A stretch of DNA of 64,000 bases. Source: Nocardia nova (GTDB taxonomy: Bacteria; Actinomycetota; Actinomycetes; Mycobacteriales; Mycobacteriaceae). The notes under the pieces were generated by a model. The model saw only the letters and a list, made by a program, of their open reading frames with translations, ran no database searches and had not been told where the DNA came from. The position numbers were made by a program, and so were the translations under genes. Location of the stretch: assembly GCF_002933465.1 (NCBI RefSeq), contig NZ_PSZE01000008.1, positions 186,001 through 250,000 on the forward strand, in the 5' to 3' direction. How positions within the stretch are numbered: the stretch's first letter is position 1; each line of letters starts with the position of its first letter. Positions 41,760-50,511 of this stretch are shown here, one piece after another.

Positions 41760-42131
41760 ATGATCGCAACGCTGTCTGCAGCCCAGATCGAGTATCTGGC
41801 GGGCCAACGCCTGGGTCGGCTGGCCACCATCCGCCCGGACGGATCGCCGCAGAACAACCCGGTGGGTTTCCGCTACAACGAAGCCCTCGGCACCATCGAT
41901 ATCGCGGGCCACAACATGGGCGCCTCGCAGAAGTTCCGCAATCTCGCCAAGGAGGAGCGGGTCGCGTTCGTCGTCGACGATATCGCCTCGGTGAATCCCT
42001 GGCAGGTGCGCTGCCTCGAAATCCGTGGCGTGGCACAGGCTTTGCGGGATGTCGACACCTATCTCGACGGCGGCTCGCGGGAACTGATCCGCATCACCCC
42101 GCAGCGCGTGCTCGCCTTCGGCATCGAATAG
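41760..42131 (+). CDS. PPOX-class F420-dependent oxidoreductase
   Basis: 123-residue split-barrel flavin/deazaflavin protein: SAAQIEYLAGQRLGRLATIR, DGSPQNNPVGFRYNEALGTI, GHNMGASQKFRNLAKEERVA, VVDDIASVNPWQVRCLEIRG, and terminal RITPQRVLAFGIE. This is the F420- or FMN-binding pyridoxamine-phosphate-oxidase-like family; most actinobacterial members of this size use F420, but the substrate is unknown. Leaderless with a good -35/-10. The stop codon sits within the first copy of a 15-bp tandem repeat. Coenzyme F420 supply is indicated by fbiC in the same window. Confidence 0.85.
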   Translation: MIATLSAAQIEYLAGQRLGRLATIRPDGSPQNNPVGFRYNEALGTIDIAGHNMGASQKFRNLAKEERVAFVVDDIASVNPWQVRCLEIRGVAQALRDVDTYLDGGSRELIRITPQRVLAFGIE

Positions 42132-42201
42132 ACCGGCATCGAATAGACCGGCATCGATCAGGCCGGCATCGATCAGGCCGGAAGCGATCAGGCCGGAAGC
42201 G
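42120..42201. repeat. 15-bp tandem repeat, about 5.5 copies
   Basis: GGCATCGAATAGACC twice (42120-42149), GGCATCGATCAGGCC twice (42150-42179), GGAAGCGATCAGGCC (42180-42194) and a partial GGAAGCG. The first copy contains the last codons and TAG stop of the PPOX gene. Confidence 0.9.
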
Positions 42202-42218
42202 CGGCGGCCCGCACGACA

Positions 42219-42270
42219 CGAAACGCCCCTCCCACGCTCGGGTTGGAGTCCCAGCGGAAGGGGCGTTTCG
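42219..42270. terminator. Bidirectional terminator between PPOX gene and dapD
   Basis: CGAAACGCCCCT (42219-42230) pairs exactly with AGGGGCGTTTCG (42259-42270); the loop has further GC pairing. It serves the plus-strand PPOX gene and the minus-strand dapD (stop at 42278), and provides A/T-rich ends on both sides. Confidence 0.85.
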
Positions 42271-42277
42271 CGTGAGA

Positions 42278-43231
42278 TCAGTTGGCGTGCAGGGCGGCGT
42301 TGAGTTCGATGCCGGTGCCCTTGCGCGCGACCACCTCGACGCTGCCGGTCAGCGAGTTACGCCGGAACAGCAGATTCGACTGGCCGGACAGCTCCGCGGC
42401 CTTGATCGTGCGGCCGTCCGGCAGCGCGACCTTGGTGCCCGCGGTGACGTAGAGGCCGGCCTCGACGACGCAATCGTCGCCCAGTGAAATGCCCAGGCCC
42501 GCGTTCGCGCCGAGCAGGCAGCGCTCGCCGATGGAGATGACCTGCTTACCGCCCCCGGACAGGGTGCCCATGATGGAGGCGCCGCCGCCCACATCGGAAC
42601 CGTCGCCGACCACCACACCGGCGGAGATGCGGCCCTCGACCATGGAGGCGCCGAGCGTGCCGGCGTTGAAGTTCACGAAACCCTCGTGCATGACCGTGGT
42701 GCCCTCGGCCAGATGCGCGCCCAGCCGCACCCGGTCCGCATCCGCGATGCGGACGCCGGCGGGCAGCACGTAGTCGACCATGCGGGGGAATTTGTCGACG
42801 CCGTAGACGGTGACCGGGCCGCGGGCGCGCAACTTTCCGCGCACCAGCTCGAAGTCCTCGACCGCGCACGGGCCGTAATTGGTCCACACGACATTGGCCA
42901 GCAGGCCGAACTGCCCCTCCAGGCTGAGCCCGTGCGGGCGGACCAGCCGGTGCGAGAGCAGGTGCAGGCGCAGATATTCGTCGTGGGTGTCGATCGGCGG
43001 CGCGGACAGGTCCGCGATCGTGGTGCGCACCGCGACGATCTCGACCCGGCGGGCCTCGTCGGGGCCGACCAGGTCGGCGAAGCGCGCGTACTCCGGGTCG
43101 CTCGGGCTCAGCCGCGTGGTCTCGGACGTCTCGAACGTGCCCAATTCCGGATACGGGTACCAGGTGTCGAGGACCGTCCCGTTCACGGTCACCGTCGCTA
43201 GGCCGACTGCGGATGCTCCCTGTGTGCTCAC
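42278..43231 (-). CDS. dapD: 2,3,4,5-tetrahydropyridine-2,6-dicarboxylate N-succinyltransferase DapD
   Basis: 317-residue acyltransferase: succinylates tetrahydrodipicolinate in the diaminopimelate pathway. C-terminal left-handed beta-helix hexapeptides ([60 protein letters not shown]) and a distinct actinobacterial N-terminal domain ([11 protein letters not shown]). GTG start 43231 with TAGGCT 8 nt before it (43240-43245), so probably leaderless. Divergent from dapE with 108 bp between, as in M. tuberculosis Rv1201c/Rv1202. Confidence 0.95.
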   Translation of the reverse strand: MSTQGASAVGLATVTVNGTVLDTWYPYPELGTFETSETTRLSPSDPEYARFADLVGPDEARRVEIVAVRTTIADLSAPPIDTHDEYLRLHLLSHRLVRPHGLSLEGQFGLLANVVWTNYGPCAVEDFELVRGKLRARGPVTVYGVDKFPRMVDYVLPAGVRIADADRVRLGAHLAEGTTVMHEGFVNFNAGTLGASMVEGRISAGVVVGDGSDVGGGASIMGTLSGGGKQVISIGERCLLGANAGLGISLGDDCVVEAGLYVTAGTKVALPDGRTIKAAELSGQSNLLFRRNSLTGSVEVVARKGTGIELNAALHAN

Positions 43232-43239
43232 GGCCCCTC

Positions 43240-43245
43240 AGCCTA
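43240..43245 (-). promoter_or_regulatory. -10 box TAGGCT for dapD
   Basis: TAGGCT on the minus strand, 8 nt before the dapD GTG (43231). Confidence 0.5.
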
Positions 43246-43327
43246 CTGGGTGCGGATCGCGAGGTGGCGGGCTCCCTGTGCCGCCCGGCCCGGCCCGCTC
43301 GGCCCGGTCGTGAGACGAGCGAACAAT

Positions 43328-43333
43328 TAGGCT
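43328..43333 (+). promoter_or_regulatory. -10 box TAGGCT, leaderless start of dapE
   Basis: TAGGCT, 6 nt (GGCCCG), then GTG 43340. Confidence 0.65.
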
Positions 43334-43339
43334 GGCCCG

Positions 43340-44440
43340 GTGACCATCGATCTGCGCGCCGACCCGATTTCGATCACCGCGACCCTCGTCGACATCCCGA
43401 GCGTCTCCCGCGACGAGGCGGCGATCACCGACACCGTCGCCTGGGCACTGCGTGAGCAGACCGAGGGCTTCGAGGTGCTGCGGCACGGCAACACCGTGCT
43501 GGCTCGCACGAATCGCGGGCTGCCGCACCGGGTGATCATGGCCGGTCACCTGGATACCGTGCCGATCGCCGACAACGTGCCAGGCAGGTTCGAGACGATC
43601 GACGGTGAGGACGTGCTGTTCGGCTGCGGCAGCGTCGACATGAAGTCCGGCGACGCGGTCTTCCTGCACCTGGCCGCGACCGTCGCCGACCCGGTCTGCG
43701 ATCTGACCCTGATCTTCTACGACTGCGAGGAGATCGCCGCCGAATACAACGGTCTCGGCCGCATCGAACGCGAGCTGCCGGAATGGCTGGACGGCGATCT
43801 GGCCATCCTCGGCGAACCGTCGGGCGGGTGGATCGAGGCGGGCTGCCAGGGCACGCTGCGGGTCCGCCTCGGCCTCGGCGGCACCCGCGCCCACACCGCG
43901 CGAGCGTGGCTGGGCGACAACGCGATTCACAAGCTGGCGCCCGTCCTGCAGCGGCTGCGTGACTACGTGCCGCGTGAGGTGGACATCGACGGTTGCGTGT
44001 ACCGCGAGGGATTGTCAGCGGTGAAGGTCGAGGGCGGCGTGGCCGGCAATGTGGTGCCCGACGAGGCGGAGGTGCTGGTGAACTTCCGGTTCGCCCCCGA
44101 TCGCACTCTCGACGAAGCGACCCAGCACGTGCGCGAGGTGTTCGACGGACTGGATGTGAGCTTCGAGCGGACCGACGGTGCGCCCGGCGCGCTGCCGGGT
44201 CTGTCGGCTCCGGCCGCGAAGAACCTGGTGGAGCGCGTCCACTCTCACGGCGGCGGCGGGGTGCGCGCGAAATACGGCTGGACCGATGTGTCGCGATTCG
44301 CCGCGCGTGGCATCCCGGCGGTCAACTTCGGACCCGGCGACCCCAATCTGGCGCACAAAGTGGACGAGCGCGTACCCACCCGCCAGATCACCGTCGTCAC
44401 CGAGATCCTGCGCAACTACCTGACCGGTCACCAGGGCTGA
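43340..44440 (+). CDS. dapE: Succinyl-diaminopimelate desuccinylase DapE
   Basis: 366-residue M20 zinc peptidase-fold enzyme that releases succinate from N-succinyl-LL-diaminopimelate. Metal and catalytic motifs: [11 protein letters not shown] (His/Asp near 71), [13 protein letters not shown] (bridging Asp near 98), [18 protein letters not shown] (Glu pair near 132), LGEPSGG and the C-terminal zinc His in [14 protein letters not shown] 43340 leaderless. With dapD and dapC it covers three successive steps of the succinylase branch. Confidence 0.95.
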   Translation: MTIDLRADPISITATLVDIPSVSRDEAAITDTVAWALREQTEGFEVLRHGNTVLARTNRGLPHRVIMAGHLDTVPIADNVPGRFETIDGEDVLFGCGSVDMKSGDAVFLHLAATVADPVCDLTLIFYDCEEIAAEYNGLGRIERELPEWLDGDLAILGEPSGGWIEAGCQGTLRVRLGLGGTRAHTARAWLGDNAIHKLAPVLQRLRDYVPREVDIDGCVYREGLSAVKVEGGVAGNVVPDEAEVLVNFRFAPDRTLDEATQHVREVFDGLDVSFERTDGAPGALPGLSAPAAKNLVERVHSHGGGGVRAKYGWTDVSRFAARGIPAVNFGPGDPNLAHKVDERVPTRQITVVTEILRNYLTGHQG

Positions 44441-44445
44441 ACCGG

Positions 44446-44451
44446 TAGGTT
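44446..44451 (+). promoter_or_regulatory. -10 box TAGGTT, leaderless start of the first LOG gene
   Basis: TAGGTT, 7 nt (CGGTCCC), then ATG 44459. Confidence 0.6.
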
Positions 44452-44458
44452 CGGTCCC

Positions 44459-45262
44459 ATGTCCACTGCGTCCGAGCCGGCACCGACCAGATCACCGAAG
44501 TCCACTCCGAAGTTCAGGGGCCCGATCATGTTGCGCCGGGCCCGCAAACAGGGCACCGGAACCACCGATCAGCATCTGCTCGACGGCCGCGGACCCACCG
44601 ACTGGGTGCACACCGACCCGTGGCGAGTGCTCCGAATCCAGAGCGAATTCGTGGAGGGCTTCGGCGCACTCGCCGAAATACCCAGGGCCGTCGCGGTTTT
44701 CGGTTCGGCGCGCACCCCCGTGGACACGCCCGAATACGAGGCGGCGCGGGCCATCGGCGCAGCCCTGGCCGAGGCCGGTTTCGCGGTGATCACCGGCGGC
44801 GGCCCCGGAGTGATGGAGGCGGCCAATCGCGGCGCCTGTGAGGCGGGCGGATTCTCCGTGGGCCTCGGCATCGAACTGCCGATGGAACAGGGGCTCAACG
44901 AGTGGGTCGATCTCGGCATCAACTTCCGCTACTTCTTCGCCCGCAAGACGATGTTCGTCAAGTACTCCCAGGCGTTCATCTGCCTCCCCGGCGGCTTCGG
45001 CACCCTGGACGAGATGTTCGAGGCGCTCACGCTGGTGCAGACCCACAAGATCACCCGCTTCCCGGTCATCCTGTTCGGCAGCCGGTACTGGGCGGGGCTG
45101 GTCGACTGGATGCGGGATTCGCCGGCCGGCGCGGGCAAGATCTCGCCCGGTGATCTGGAACTGCTGCACGTGACCGACAGTGTGGAGGAGCTGGTCGACA
45201 TCGTGCTGCAGGCCGCCGCGCGCCGCGGCGAAGAGTCCACGGGAACGGAGGGGCAGTGGTGA
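44459..45262 (+). CDS. LOG-family (TIGR00730) protein, long form
   Basis: 267-residue LOG-family Rossmann protein: VAVFGSARTP (residues ~78-87), VITGGGPGVMEAANRGA and the hallmark FICLPGGFGTLDEMFEALTL. LOG enzymes release free cytokinin-like bases from nucleoside monophosphates or act on other nucleotides. An extra ~55-residue basic N-terminus (PKSTPKFRGPIMLRRARKQG) distinguishes it from the short form that follows. Leaderless ATG 44459. The stop overlaps the start of the next LOG gene, so both are co-translated. Confidence 0.85.
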   Translation: MSTASEPAPTRSPKSTPKFRGPIMLRRARKQGTGTTDQHLLDGRGPTDWVHTDPWRVLRIQSEFVEGFGALAEIPRAVAVFGSARTPVDTPEYEAARAIGAALAEAGFAVITGGGPGVMEAANRGACEAGGFSVGLGIELPMEQGLNEWVDLGINFRYFFARKTMFVKYSQAFICLPGGFGTLDEMFEALTLVQTHKITRFPVILFGSRYWAGLVDWMRDSPAGAGKISPGDLELLHVTDSVEELVDIVLQAAARRGEESTGTEGQW

Positions 45263-45822
45263 GCGGGCAGCCGTACGCGGTGTGTGTCTACTGTTCGGCC
45301 AGCGCCGCGGATCCCGGCGCGCTGCAGCTGGCCGCCGATGTGGGCAGTGAAATCGCCCGGCGCGGTTGGCAACTGGTCTCCGGCGGCGGACATGTGTCGA
45401 TGATGGGTGCGGTGGCGGTGGCCGCGCGCGCCGGAGGCGCCCGCACCACGGGCGTGATCCCGAAACGCCTGGTGCATCAGGAAGTCGCCGATGTGGACAG
45501 CGACGAGTTGATCGTCACCGACACCATGCGCGAGCGCAAACAGATCATGGAGGATCGCGCCGACGCCTTCCTGACCCTGCCGGGCGGAATCGGCACGCTG
45601 GAGGAATTCTTCGAGGCGTGGACCGGCGGATACCTGGGACTGCATGGCAAGCCACTGGTGGTGCTGGATCCGTACGGCCACTACCGCGGGCTGTTCGCGT
45701 GGCTGGACGAACTGAGCGCGGCCGGATTCATCGGGCGGCCCGCACTGGATCGGATTACCGTGACCGCGGATGTGGCATCCGCATTCCGAGCCCTGACCGC
45801 GCCGCGCATCGGCACCGCCTGA
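45259..45822 (+). CDS. LOG-family phosphoribohydrolase, short form (Rv1205-like)
   Basis: 187-residue LOG protein: YAVCVYCSASAADPGALQLA, LVSGGGHVSMMGAVAVAARA, MRERKQIMEDRADAFLTLPG then GIGTLEEFFEAWTGGYLGLH, i.e. the PGGxGTxxE active-site motif and the Arg-x-x-Lys pair expected of a cytokinin riboside 5'-monophosphate phosphoribohydrolase. GTG 45259 overlaps the previous stop (GTGA) after GGAGGGGCAGTG; GTG 45256 is possible. Position before fadD6-folP2-gpgS equals Rv1205 in M. tuberculosis. Confidence 0.9.
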   Translation: MSGQPYAVCVYCSASAADPGALQLAADVGSEIARRGWQLVSGGGHVSMMGAVAVAARAGGARTTGVIPKRLVHQEVADVDSDELIVTDTMRERKQIMEDRADAFLTLPGGIGTLEEFFEAWTGGYLGLHGKPLVVLDPYGHYRGLFAWLDELSAAGFIGRPALDRITVTADVASAFRALTAPRIGTA

Positions 45823-45863
45823 GCGATTCGACACCGCTCGACCGGAACCCGTTGGAGGAGAAT

Positions 45864-47633
45864 GTGAGCACCGAGGTCCGACACACGATCAGTCTCTGGG
45901 ATCTGGTGCGCAGGCTGCCCGCGATGGTGGTGGAGACGCCGAGCATGCTGCGCGGGGCCATCGGCATGCTGGTGCGCTCCGAGAACAAATCCTCGGTCGG
46001 GCTGTACTTCCAGAAGGCGGCACGGCGATATCCCGATCGGCCGTTCCTGCGCTTCGAGGGCCGCGAATACACCTACGGTGAGGCCAATACCGAGGTGAAC
46101 TGCTTCGCGCAGGTGCTGGCGCAGCGCGGTGTGCGCCGCGGCGACGTGGTGGGCGTGCTGATGACCAACCGCCCCGAGACGCTGTTCGTGGTCCTGGCGA
46201 CGGTGAAGCTGGGCGCGACCGTCGGGTTGCTCAATCACAATCAGCGCGAACAGGTGCTCGCCCACAGCTTCGGCCTGCTCGACAGCACGGTCAACGTGGT
46301 CGGCGAGGAATGCGAGGACGCGGTGCGCTCGCTGCCCGAGCCGCCGCCGAATCTGCTGTATTCCGAGGAACTGCGGGAACTGGCCCGCGACGCCGATCCG
46401 GCGGACCCGCAGGTGTGCGCCGACATCCGTGCCCGCGAGCGCGCGTTCCTGATCTTCACCTCCGGCACGACGGGCTTGCCGAAGGCCAGCGTGATGACCC
46501 ACCTGCGCTGGACGAAGAGTATGGCCGGGCTGGGCGGTCTGGGCATCCGCCTGCGTGGTGGTGACACCATGTACTGCTGCCTGCCGCTGTATCACAACAA
46601 CGCCATGACCGTCGCGCTCGGCGCGGTGCTCGGCTCGCGGGCCACGTTGGCGCTGGGACGCAAATTCTCGGTGTCGAACTTCTGGAACGAGGTCATCGCG
46701 ACCAGGTCGACGGCCTTCATCTACATCGGCGAGCTCTGCCGCTACCTGCTCAACCAGCCGGAATCGCCTCGCGAACACGAACATTCGGTGCGGCTTGCCG
46801 TCGGCAACGGCCTGCGCCCGGAGTTGTGGGACGAATTCCGGCGGCGCTTCGGCATCGGCCGGGTGGTGGAGTTCTACGGCGCGAGTGAGGGGAATATCGC
46901 CTTCATCAACGCCTTCGGCGTGGACCGCACTGCCGGATTCGGGCCGCTGCCCTACGCCGTGGTGGAATTCGACGAGGAGACCGGTAAGGCGCGGCGATAC
47001 CCCGACGGGCGACTGCGCAAGGTTGCCTCCGGTGGTGTGGGCCTGCTCCTGGCGAAGGTCACCGACCGTTCTCCGTTCGACGGGTACACCGACAAGTCGG
47101 CGACCGAATCGAAGTTGGTGCGCAACGCATTCGACGACGGCGACTGCTGGTTCGACACCGGAGATCTTGTGCGCGACCAGCATTGGCGCCACATCGCCTT
47201 CGTCGACCGTCTCGGCGACACCTACCGCTGGAAGGGGGAGAACGTCGCGACCACCGAAGTCGAGGGCGCCTTCGACGGTGCGCCCGGTATCACCGAGGCG
47301 GTGGTGTACGGGGTGGACGTGCCCGGAGCCGACGGCAAGGCGGGAATGGCCGCGGTAACCCTCGCCGCCGGCGCCGCCTTCGACGGCTCCGGCCTGGCCG
47401 CCCAGCTCTACGACCGCCTGCCCGGGTATGCGGTGCCGCTGTTCGTCCGCGTGGTGCCCGAACTGGAGACCACGTCGACCTTCAAGAGCCGCAAGGTGGA
47501 TCTGCGCAAGCAGGGATTCACCCCTGACGATTCGACCGAGGTCTATGCGCTGAAGGGCCGCGACCCGGGATATGTGCCGTTCTACCCGAGCTATCCCGAC
47601 GAGGTGGCGGCCGGTACCGCACCCCGGGGTTAG
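45864..47633 (+). CDS. fadD6: Long-chain/very-long-chain acyl-CoA synthetase FadD6
   Basis: 589-residue FATP-type acyl-CoA synthetase. AMP motif FLIFTSGTTGLPKASVMTHL (near residue 197), YGASEGNIAFINAFG, DCWFDTGDLVRDQHW, VDRLGDTYRWKGENVATTEV and the C-terminal FKSRKVDLRKQGF are the fatty-acid-transport-protein (very-long-chain) signatures. GTG 45864 after GGAGGAG at proper spacing. Follows the LOG genes by 41 bp. Matches Rv1206 in length and order. Activates long fatty acids at the membrane, perhaps during uptake. Confidence 0.92.
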   Translation: MSTEVRHTISLWDLVRRLPAMVVETPSMLRGAIGMLVRSENKSSVGLYFQKAARRYPDRPFLRFEGREYTYGEANTEVNCFAQVLAQRGVRRGDVVGVLMTNRPETLFVVLATVKLGATVGLLNHNQREQVLAHSFGLLDSTVNVVGEECEDAVRSLPEPPPNLLYSEELRELARDADPADPQVCADIRARERAFLIFTSGTTGLPKASVMTHLRWTKSMAGLGGLGIRLRGGDTMYCCLPLYHNNAMTVALGAVLGSRATLALGRKFSVSNFWNEVIATRSTAFIYIGELCRYLLNQPESPREHEHSVRLAVGNGLRPELWDEFRRRFGIGRVVEFYGASEGNIAFINAFGVDRTAGFGPLPYAVVEFDEETGKARRYPDGRLRKVASGGVGLLLAKVTDRSPFDGYTDKSATESKLVRNAFDDGDCWFDTGDLVRDQHWRHIAFVDRLGDTYRWKGENVATTEVEGAFDGAPGITEAVVYGVDVPGADGKAGMAAVTLAAGAAFDGSGLAAQLYDRLPGYAVPLFVRVVPELETTSTFKSRKVDLRKQGFTPDDSTEVYALKGRDPGYVPFYPSYPDEVAAGTAPRG

Positions 47634-47665
47634 GTCGTGGCCGAGGGCGCCGCCGGCCCGGCAAC

Positions 47666-47671
47666 TAGAAT
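47666..47671 (+). promoter_or_regulatory. -10 box TAGAAT, leaderless start of folP2
   Basis: TAGAAT, 7 nt (CACCGCC), then ATG 47679; it sits just after the fadD6 stop, so folP2-gpgS also have their own promoter. Confidence 0.65.
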
Positions 47672-47678
47672 CACCGCC

Positions 47679-48557
47679 ATGAGTTCTGCGTCACCGCTGT
47701 CCACCCTGTGCGGTAAGCCGGTGGCGACGGATCGGGCGCTGGTGATGGCGATCGTCAACCGAACCCCCGATTCCTTCTACGACCAGGGTGCCACTTTCTC
47801 CGACGACGCCGCGATGGCCGCGGTGGCCCGCGCCGTGTCCGAGGGGGCGGATCTGGTCGACATCGGCGGGGTCAAGGCCGGGCCGGGGGACGAGGTCGAC
47901 GCCGCGGAGGAGGCGCGGCGCGTGGTGCCGTTCGTGGCGGCCATCCGCGCGCGCTATCCGGACCTGTTGATCAGTGTGGACACCTGGCGCAGCGAGGTGG
48001 CGCGGGCGGCGGTGGCCGAGGGAGCGGATCTGATCAACGACACCTGGGCCGGGGCGGACCCACAGCTCGCGGGCGTGGCCGCCGAACTGGGCGTGGGGAT
48101 CGTGTGCAGCCATACCGGCGGCGCTCGGCCACGTACCCGGCCGCATCGGGTCCGGTACGCCGATGTGGTGTCCGAGGTCACCGATACCTTGGTCCGGGCC
48201 GCCGAGGCGGCGCGCGCGGCAGGGGTCGCCGCGGATGCGATTCTCATCGATCCGACCCACGATTTCGGGAAAAACACCTATCACGGGCTCGAACTGTTGC
48301 GGGCCGTGGACATTCTTGTAAATACCGGATGGCCGGTCTTGATGGCGCTGAGTAATAAGGATTTCATCGGAGAGACTCTTGGTGTCGGACTTTCCGAGCG
48401 ATTGGAGGGGACATTGGCGGCAACCGCGTGGGCGGCCGCGGCCGGCGCCCGGGTCTTCCGAGTTCACGAGGTCGCCGCAACCCGGCGAGTAGTGGACATG
48501 ATCGCGGCGATTCAGGGCATCCGGCCCCCCGCACGAACCTTGCGAGGTCTGGTATGA
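47679..48557 (+). CDS. folP2: Dihydropteroate-synthase-like protein FolP2
   Basis: 292-residue TIM-barrel pterin-binding protein: VMAIVNRTPDSFYDQGATFS, DLVDIGGVKAGPGDEVDAAE, DLLISVDTWRSEVARAAVAE, ADLINDTWAGADPQLAGVAA, LIDPTHDFGKNTYHGLELL. Bona fide DHPS reads VNxTPDSFSDGG and DIGGESTRPG; here DQG and IGGVKAGPG replace them, so the pABA-site loop differs. The M. tuberculosis FolP2 homologue is reported to lack DHPS activity, so another role is likely. ATG 47679 is preferred over GTG 47637 because of the leaderless promoter and start of homology. It overlaps gpgS by ATGA. Confidence 0.88.
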   Translation: MSSASPLSTLCGKPVATDRALVMAIVNRTPDSFYDQGATFSDDAAMAAVARAVSEGADLVDIGGVKAGPGDEVDAAEEARRVVPFVAAIRARYPDLLISVDTWRSEVARAAVAEGADLINDTWAGADPQLAGVAAELGVGIVCSHTGGARPRTRPHRVRYADVVSEVTDTLVRAAEAARAAGVAADAILIDPTHDFGKNTYHGLELLRAVDILVNTGWPVLMALSNKDFIGETLGVGLSERLEGTLAATAWAAAAGARVFRVHEVAATRRVVDMIAAIQGIRPPARTLRGLV

Positions 48558-49477
48558 CGTTCGATTGGACTGCCACGAATACGTGGGACCGACCACAGTG
48601 GGCGATCGACGAATTGGTCGACGCGAAGGACGGGCGCACCGTTTCGGTGGTGTTGCCCGCATTGAACGAGGAACGCACGGTCGCCGATGTGGTGGCCAGT
48701 ATCCGGCCGTTGCTCGGCACGCTGGTCGACGAATTGGTGGTGCTGGATTCCGGTTCCGTGGACGCGACGGCCGAGCGGGCCCGGGCGGCGGGGGCGCAGG
48801 TGGTCACCCGCGAGCAGGCCGTGCCCGAACTGGAGCCGGTGCCCGGCAAGGGCGAGGTGCTCTGGCGTTCGCTGGCCGCGACCTCCGGTGACCTGGTGGC
48901 GTTCGTCGATTCGGACCTGATCGATCCGGATCCGATGTTCGTGCCGAAACTGCTGGGTCCGCTGCTGACCGTGGACGGTATGCATCTGGTGAAGGCCTAC
49001 TACCGGCGTCCGCTGCGCCAGGGTGCGGCGGTGGAGCAGCACGGTGGCGGCCGGGTGACCGAACTGGTGGCGCGGCCGCTGCTGGCGGCGTTGCGCCCGG
49101 ATCTGTCGAAGGTGTTGCAGCCCTTGGGCGGTGAGTACGCGGGAACGCGCGAACTGTTGACCGCGGTGCCGTTCGCCCCGGGCTACGGCGTGGAGATCGG
49201 TCTGCTGCTGGACACATTCGACATGCTGGGCCTGTCGGCGATCGGTCAGGTGAATCTGGGCGTGCGCACGCATCGCAATCGTCCGCTGTCCGATCTGGGC
49301 GTCATGAGCCGACAGATTCTCGGAACCGTTCTGGGACGCAGCGGAATTCGTGACTCCGGTGCGGCATTGACGCAATTCCCGTTGGTCGGGGAGGAATTCA
49401 CGGCGCTGACCACCGATGTGCACCTCGAAGATCGGCCGCCGATGAACACTCTGCGCCCCGAAGAGGTTGCCGCCTGA
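48554..49477 (+). CDS. gpgS: Glucosyl-3-phosphoglycerate synthase GpgS
   Basis: 307-residue GT-A (GT81) glycosyltransferase: transfers glucose from a nucleotide sugar to 3-phosphoglycerate, first step of methylglucose lipopolysaccharide synthesis. VSVVLPALNEERTVADVVAS (substrate loop), metal motif LVAFVDSDLIDPDPMFVPKL, HLVKAYYRRPL, LQPLGGEYAGTREL and the terminal GYGVEIGLLLDTFDMLGLSA are characteristic. ATG 48554 overlaps the folP2 stop. FadD6-FolP2-GpgS order matches Rv1206-Rv1208. Confidence 0.95.
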   Translation: MTFDWTATNTWDRPQWAIDELVDAKDGRTVSVVLPALNEERTVADVVASIRPLLGTLVDELVVLDSGSVDATAERARAAGAQVVTREQAVPELEPVPGKGEVLWRSLAATSGDLVAFVDSDLIDPDPMFVPKLLGPLLTVDGMHLVKAYYRRPLRQGAAVEQHGGGRVTELVARPLLAALRPDLSKVLQPLGGEYAGTRELLTAVPFAPGYGVEIGLLLDTFDMLGLSAIGQVNLGVRTHRNRPLSDLGVMSRQILGTVLGRSGIRDSGAALTQFPLVGEEFTALTTDVHLEDRPPMNTLRPEEVAA

Positions 49478-49535
49478 ACCCCGCTGCGAGCCGGTAATCC
49501 TGAAACCTCGCGGCGGCGGAGCCGACGCCGGAGAC

Positions 49536-50372
49536 TCAGCGTTCGTGGCGGTAGATCGGGGTCAAGAGATCCACTTCGATCGGTTCGCCGGTGTGGCGGT
49601 CGTAGCGGACGCCGACCACGGTTGAGAAGGCGCGGGTGTCGGCGCGTTCGTGCAGGGTCGCCAGCCGCGTCCCGAGAAGCCGTATCGCGCCCAGCGATCC
49701 GGGCGGATGCAGTCCGTCGATGACGAGAATGGTTCCGTGGCCGTCGGGGCGGGGCAGGCGCGCCAGATAGGCGATGTCGTAGGGCTCGGTGCCGCCCGGG
49801 CGGTAGATCCGCCGGGCGGCCCGGTCCTCGATCGCGCGGCGGACCCGCCCGGCCCGGGCCAGAGTCCGGCGCAGCCGCGGGTCGGCCGCCACCAGATAGC
49901 GCAGGCTGGGCGACAATTCGGGGCCGCCGAGTACGATCAGGCCCTCGCGGTCGAGATTCAGGGGACGTCCGGGGAGGAATCGTTCGACCGTGACGGTGAA
50001 TCCCAGCTGTCGCAACAGTTCTGCCAGCCGGTGCGGGGCGGCAGCGTCCGGCGCGCCGATCAGCGGCGTGGCGCGTGTGACCGCGCGGAGGTCCGGGGTG
50101 AGCACGGTGAGCGGGCCGTGCCCGAAGAACAGCCCCTCCGGTACCGGGCCCTGGGTGCTGACCTGGTGAATCCGGGCGCGTGAAAGTCCTGCTGCCGCAC
50201 CGATCCTGGCGAAGGTCCAGCCCTCGGCATGCAACTCCCTGATCACCGCTCGGCGGATGCGGGTGAGCTCGTTGATGGTCTGCTGGGCCGCCGCGACCCC
50301 TTCGGTGGCAGCTTTGAGGCGTTCGACCTTGTCCTCGATCGCGAACACCCGTGCCACCTCGTCGGCTGACAT
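49536..50372 (-). CDS. HTH protein with an uncharacterised C-terminal sensor/nucleotide-fold domain
   Basis: 278 residues. The N-terminal ~75 residues form a helical stretch and a sigma-70-region-4-like helix-turn-helix (RRAVIRELHAEGWTFARIGA, then AAGLSRARIHQV). The remaining 200 look like an alpha/beta Rossmann-type domain: FFGHGPLTVLTPDLRAV, RLAELLRQLGFTVTVERFL, REGLIVLGGPELSPSLRYLV, then GTILVIDGLHPPGSLGAIRL. The IVLGGP-x-x-SP strand-loop resembles nucleotide- or ligand-binding loops. No family recognised. Leaderless: TAGACT (50379-50384) 6 nt before ATG 50372. Convergent with gpgS. Probably a ligand-sensing transcription regulator; inference only. Confidence 0.7.
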   Translation of the reverse strand: MSADEVARVFAIEDKVERLKAATEGVAAAQQTINELTRIRRAVIRELHAEGWTFARIGAAAGLSRARIHQVSTQGPVPEGLFFGHGPLTVLTPDLRAVTRATPLIGAPDAAAPHRLAELLRQLGFTVTVERFLPGRPLNLDREGLIVLGGPELSPSLRYLVAADPRLRRTLARAGRVRRAIEDRAARRIYRPGGTEPYDIAYLARLPRPDGHGTILVIDGLHPPGSLGAIRLLGTRLATLHERADTRAFSTVVGVRYDRHTGEPIEVDLLTPIYRHER

Positions 50373-50378
50373 GTGCGA

Positions 50379-50384
50379 AGTCTA
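50379..50384 (-). promoter_or_regulatory. -10 box TAGACT, leaderless start of the HTH-sensor gene
   Basis: TAGACT on the minus strand, 6 nt (TCGCAC) before ATG 50372; CTAGAC recurs 26 bp upstream and could be an operator. Confidence 0.6.
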
Positions 50385-50511
50385 GATAGCTCGACACCCG
50401 GATGTGTCTAGTCCGGTTGACGAATCCGCCGCAGGGGCCGAATCCATCGAGCGCACCGGGCATTTGGGCCGGACCGGACGGTCCGTAATGGGTGCTATCA
50501 GTGCTTTTCGA

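Noticed and set aside
42120..42201. CRISPR-like short repeats
   Set aside because: Units of 15 bp directly abutting without spacers: a plain tandem repeat.
45366..45863. Upstream extension of fadD6
   Set aside because: Overlaps the LOG gene in another frame; GTG 45864 has a strong ribosome site.
50373..50511. Small gene between the HTH-sensor and tatB genes
   Set aside because: Short frames lack start signals and family features; the region is explained as promoter.
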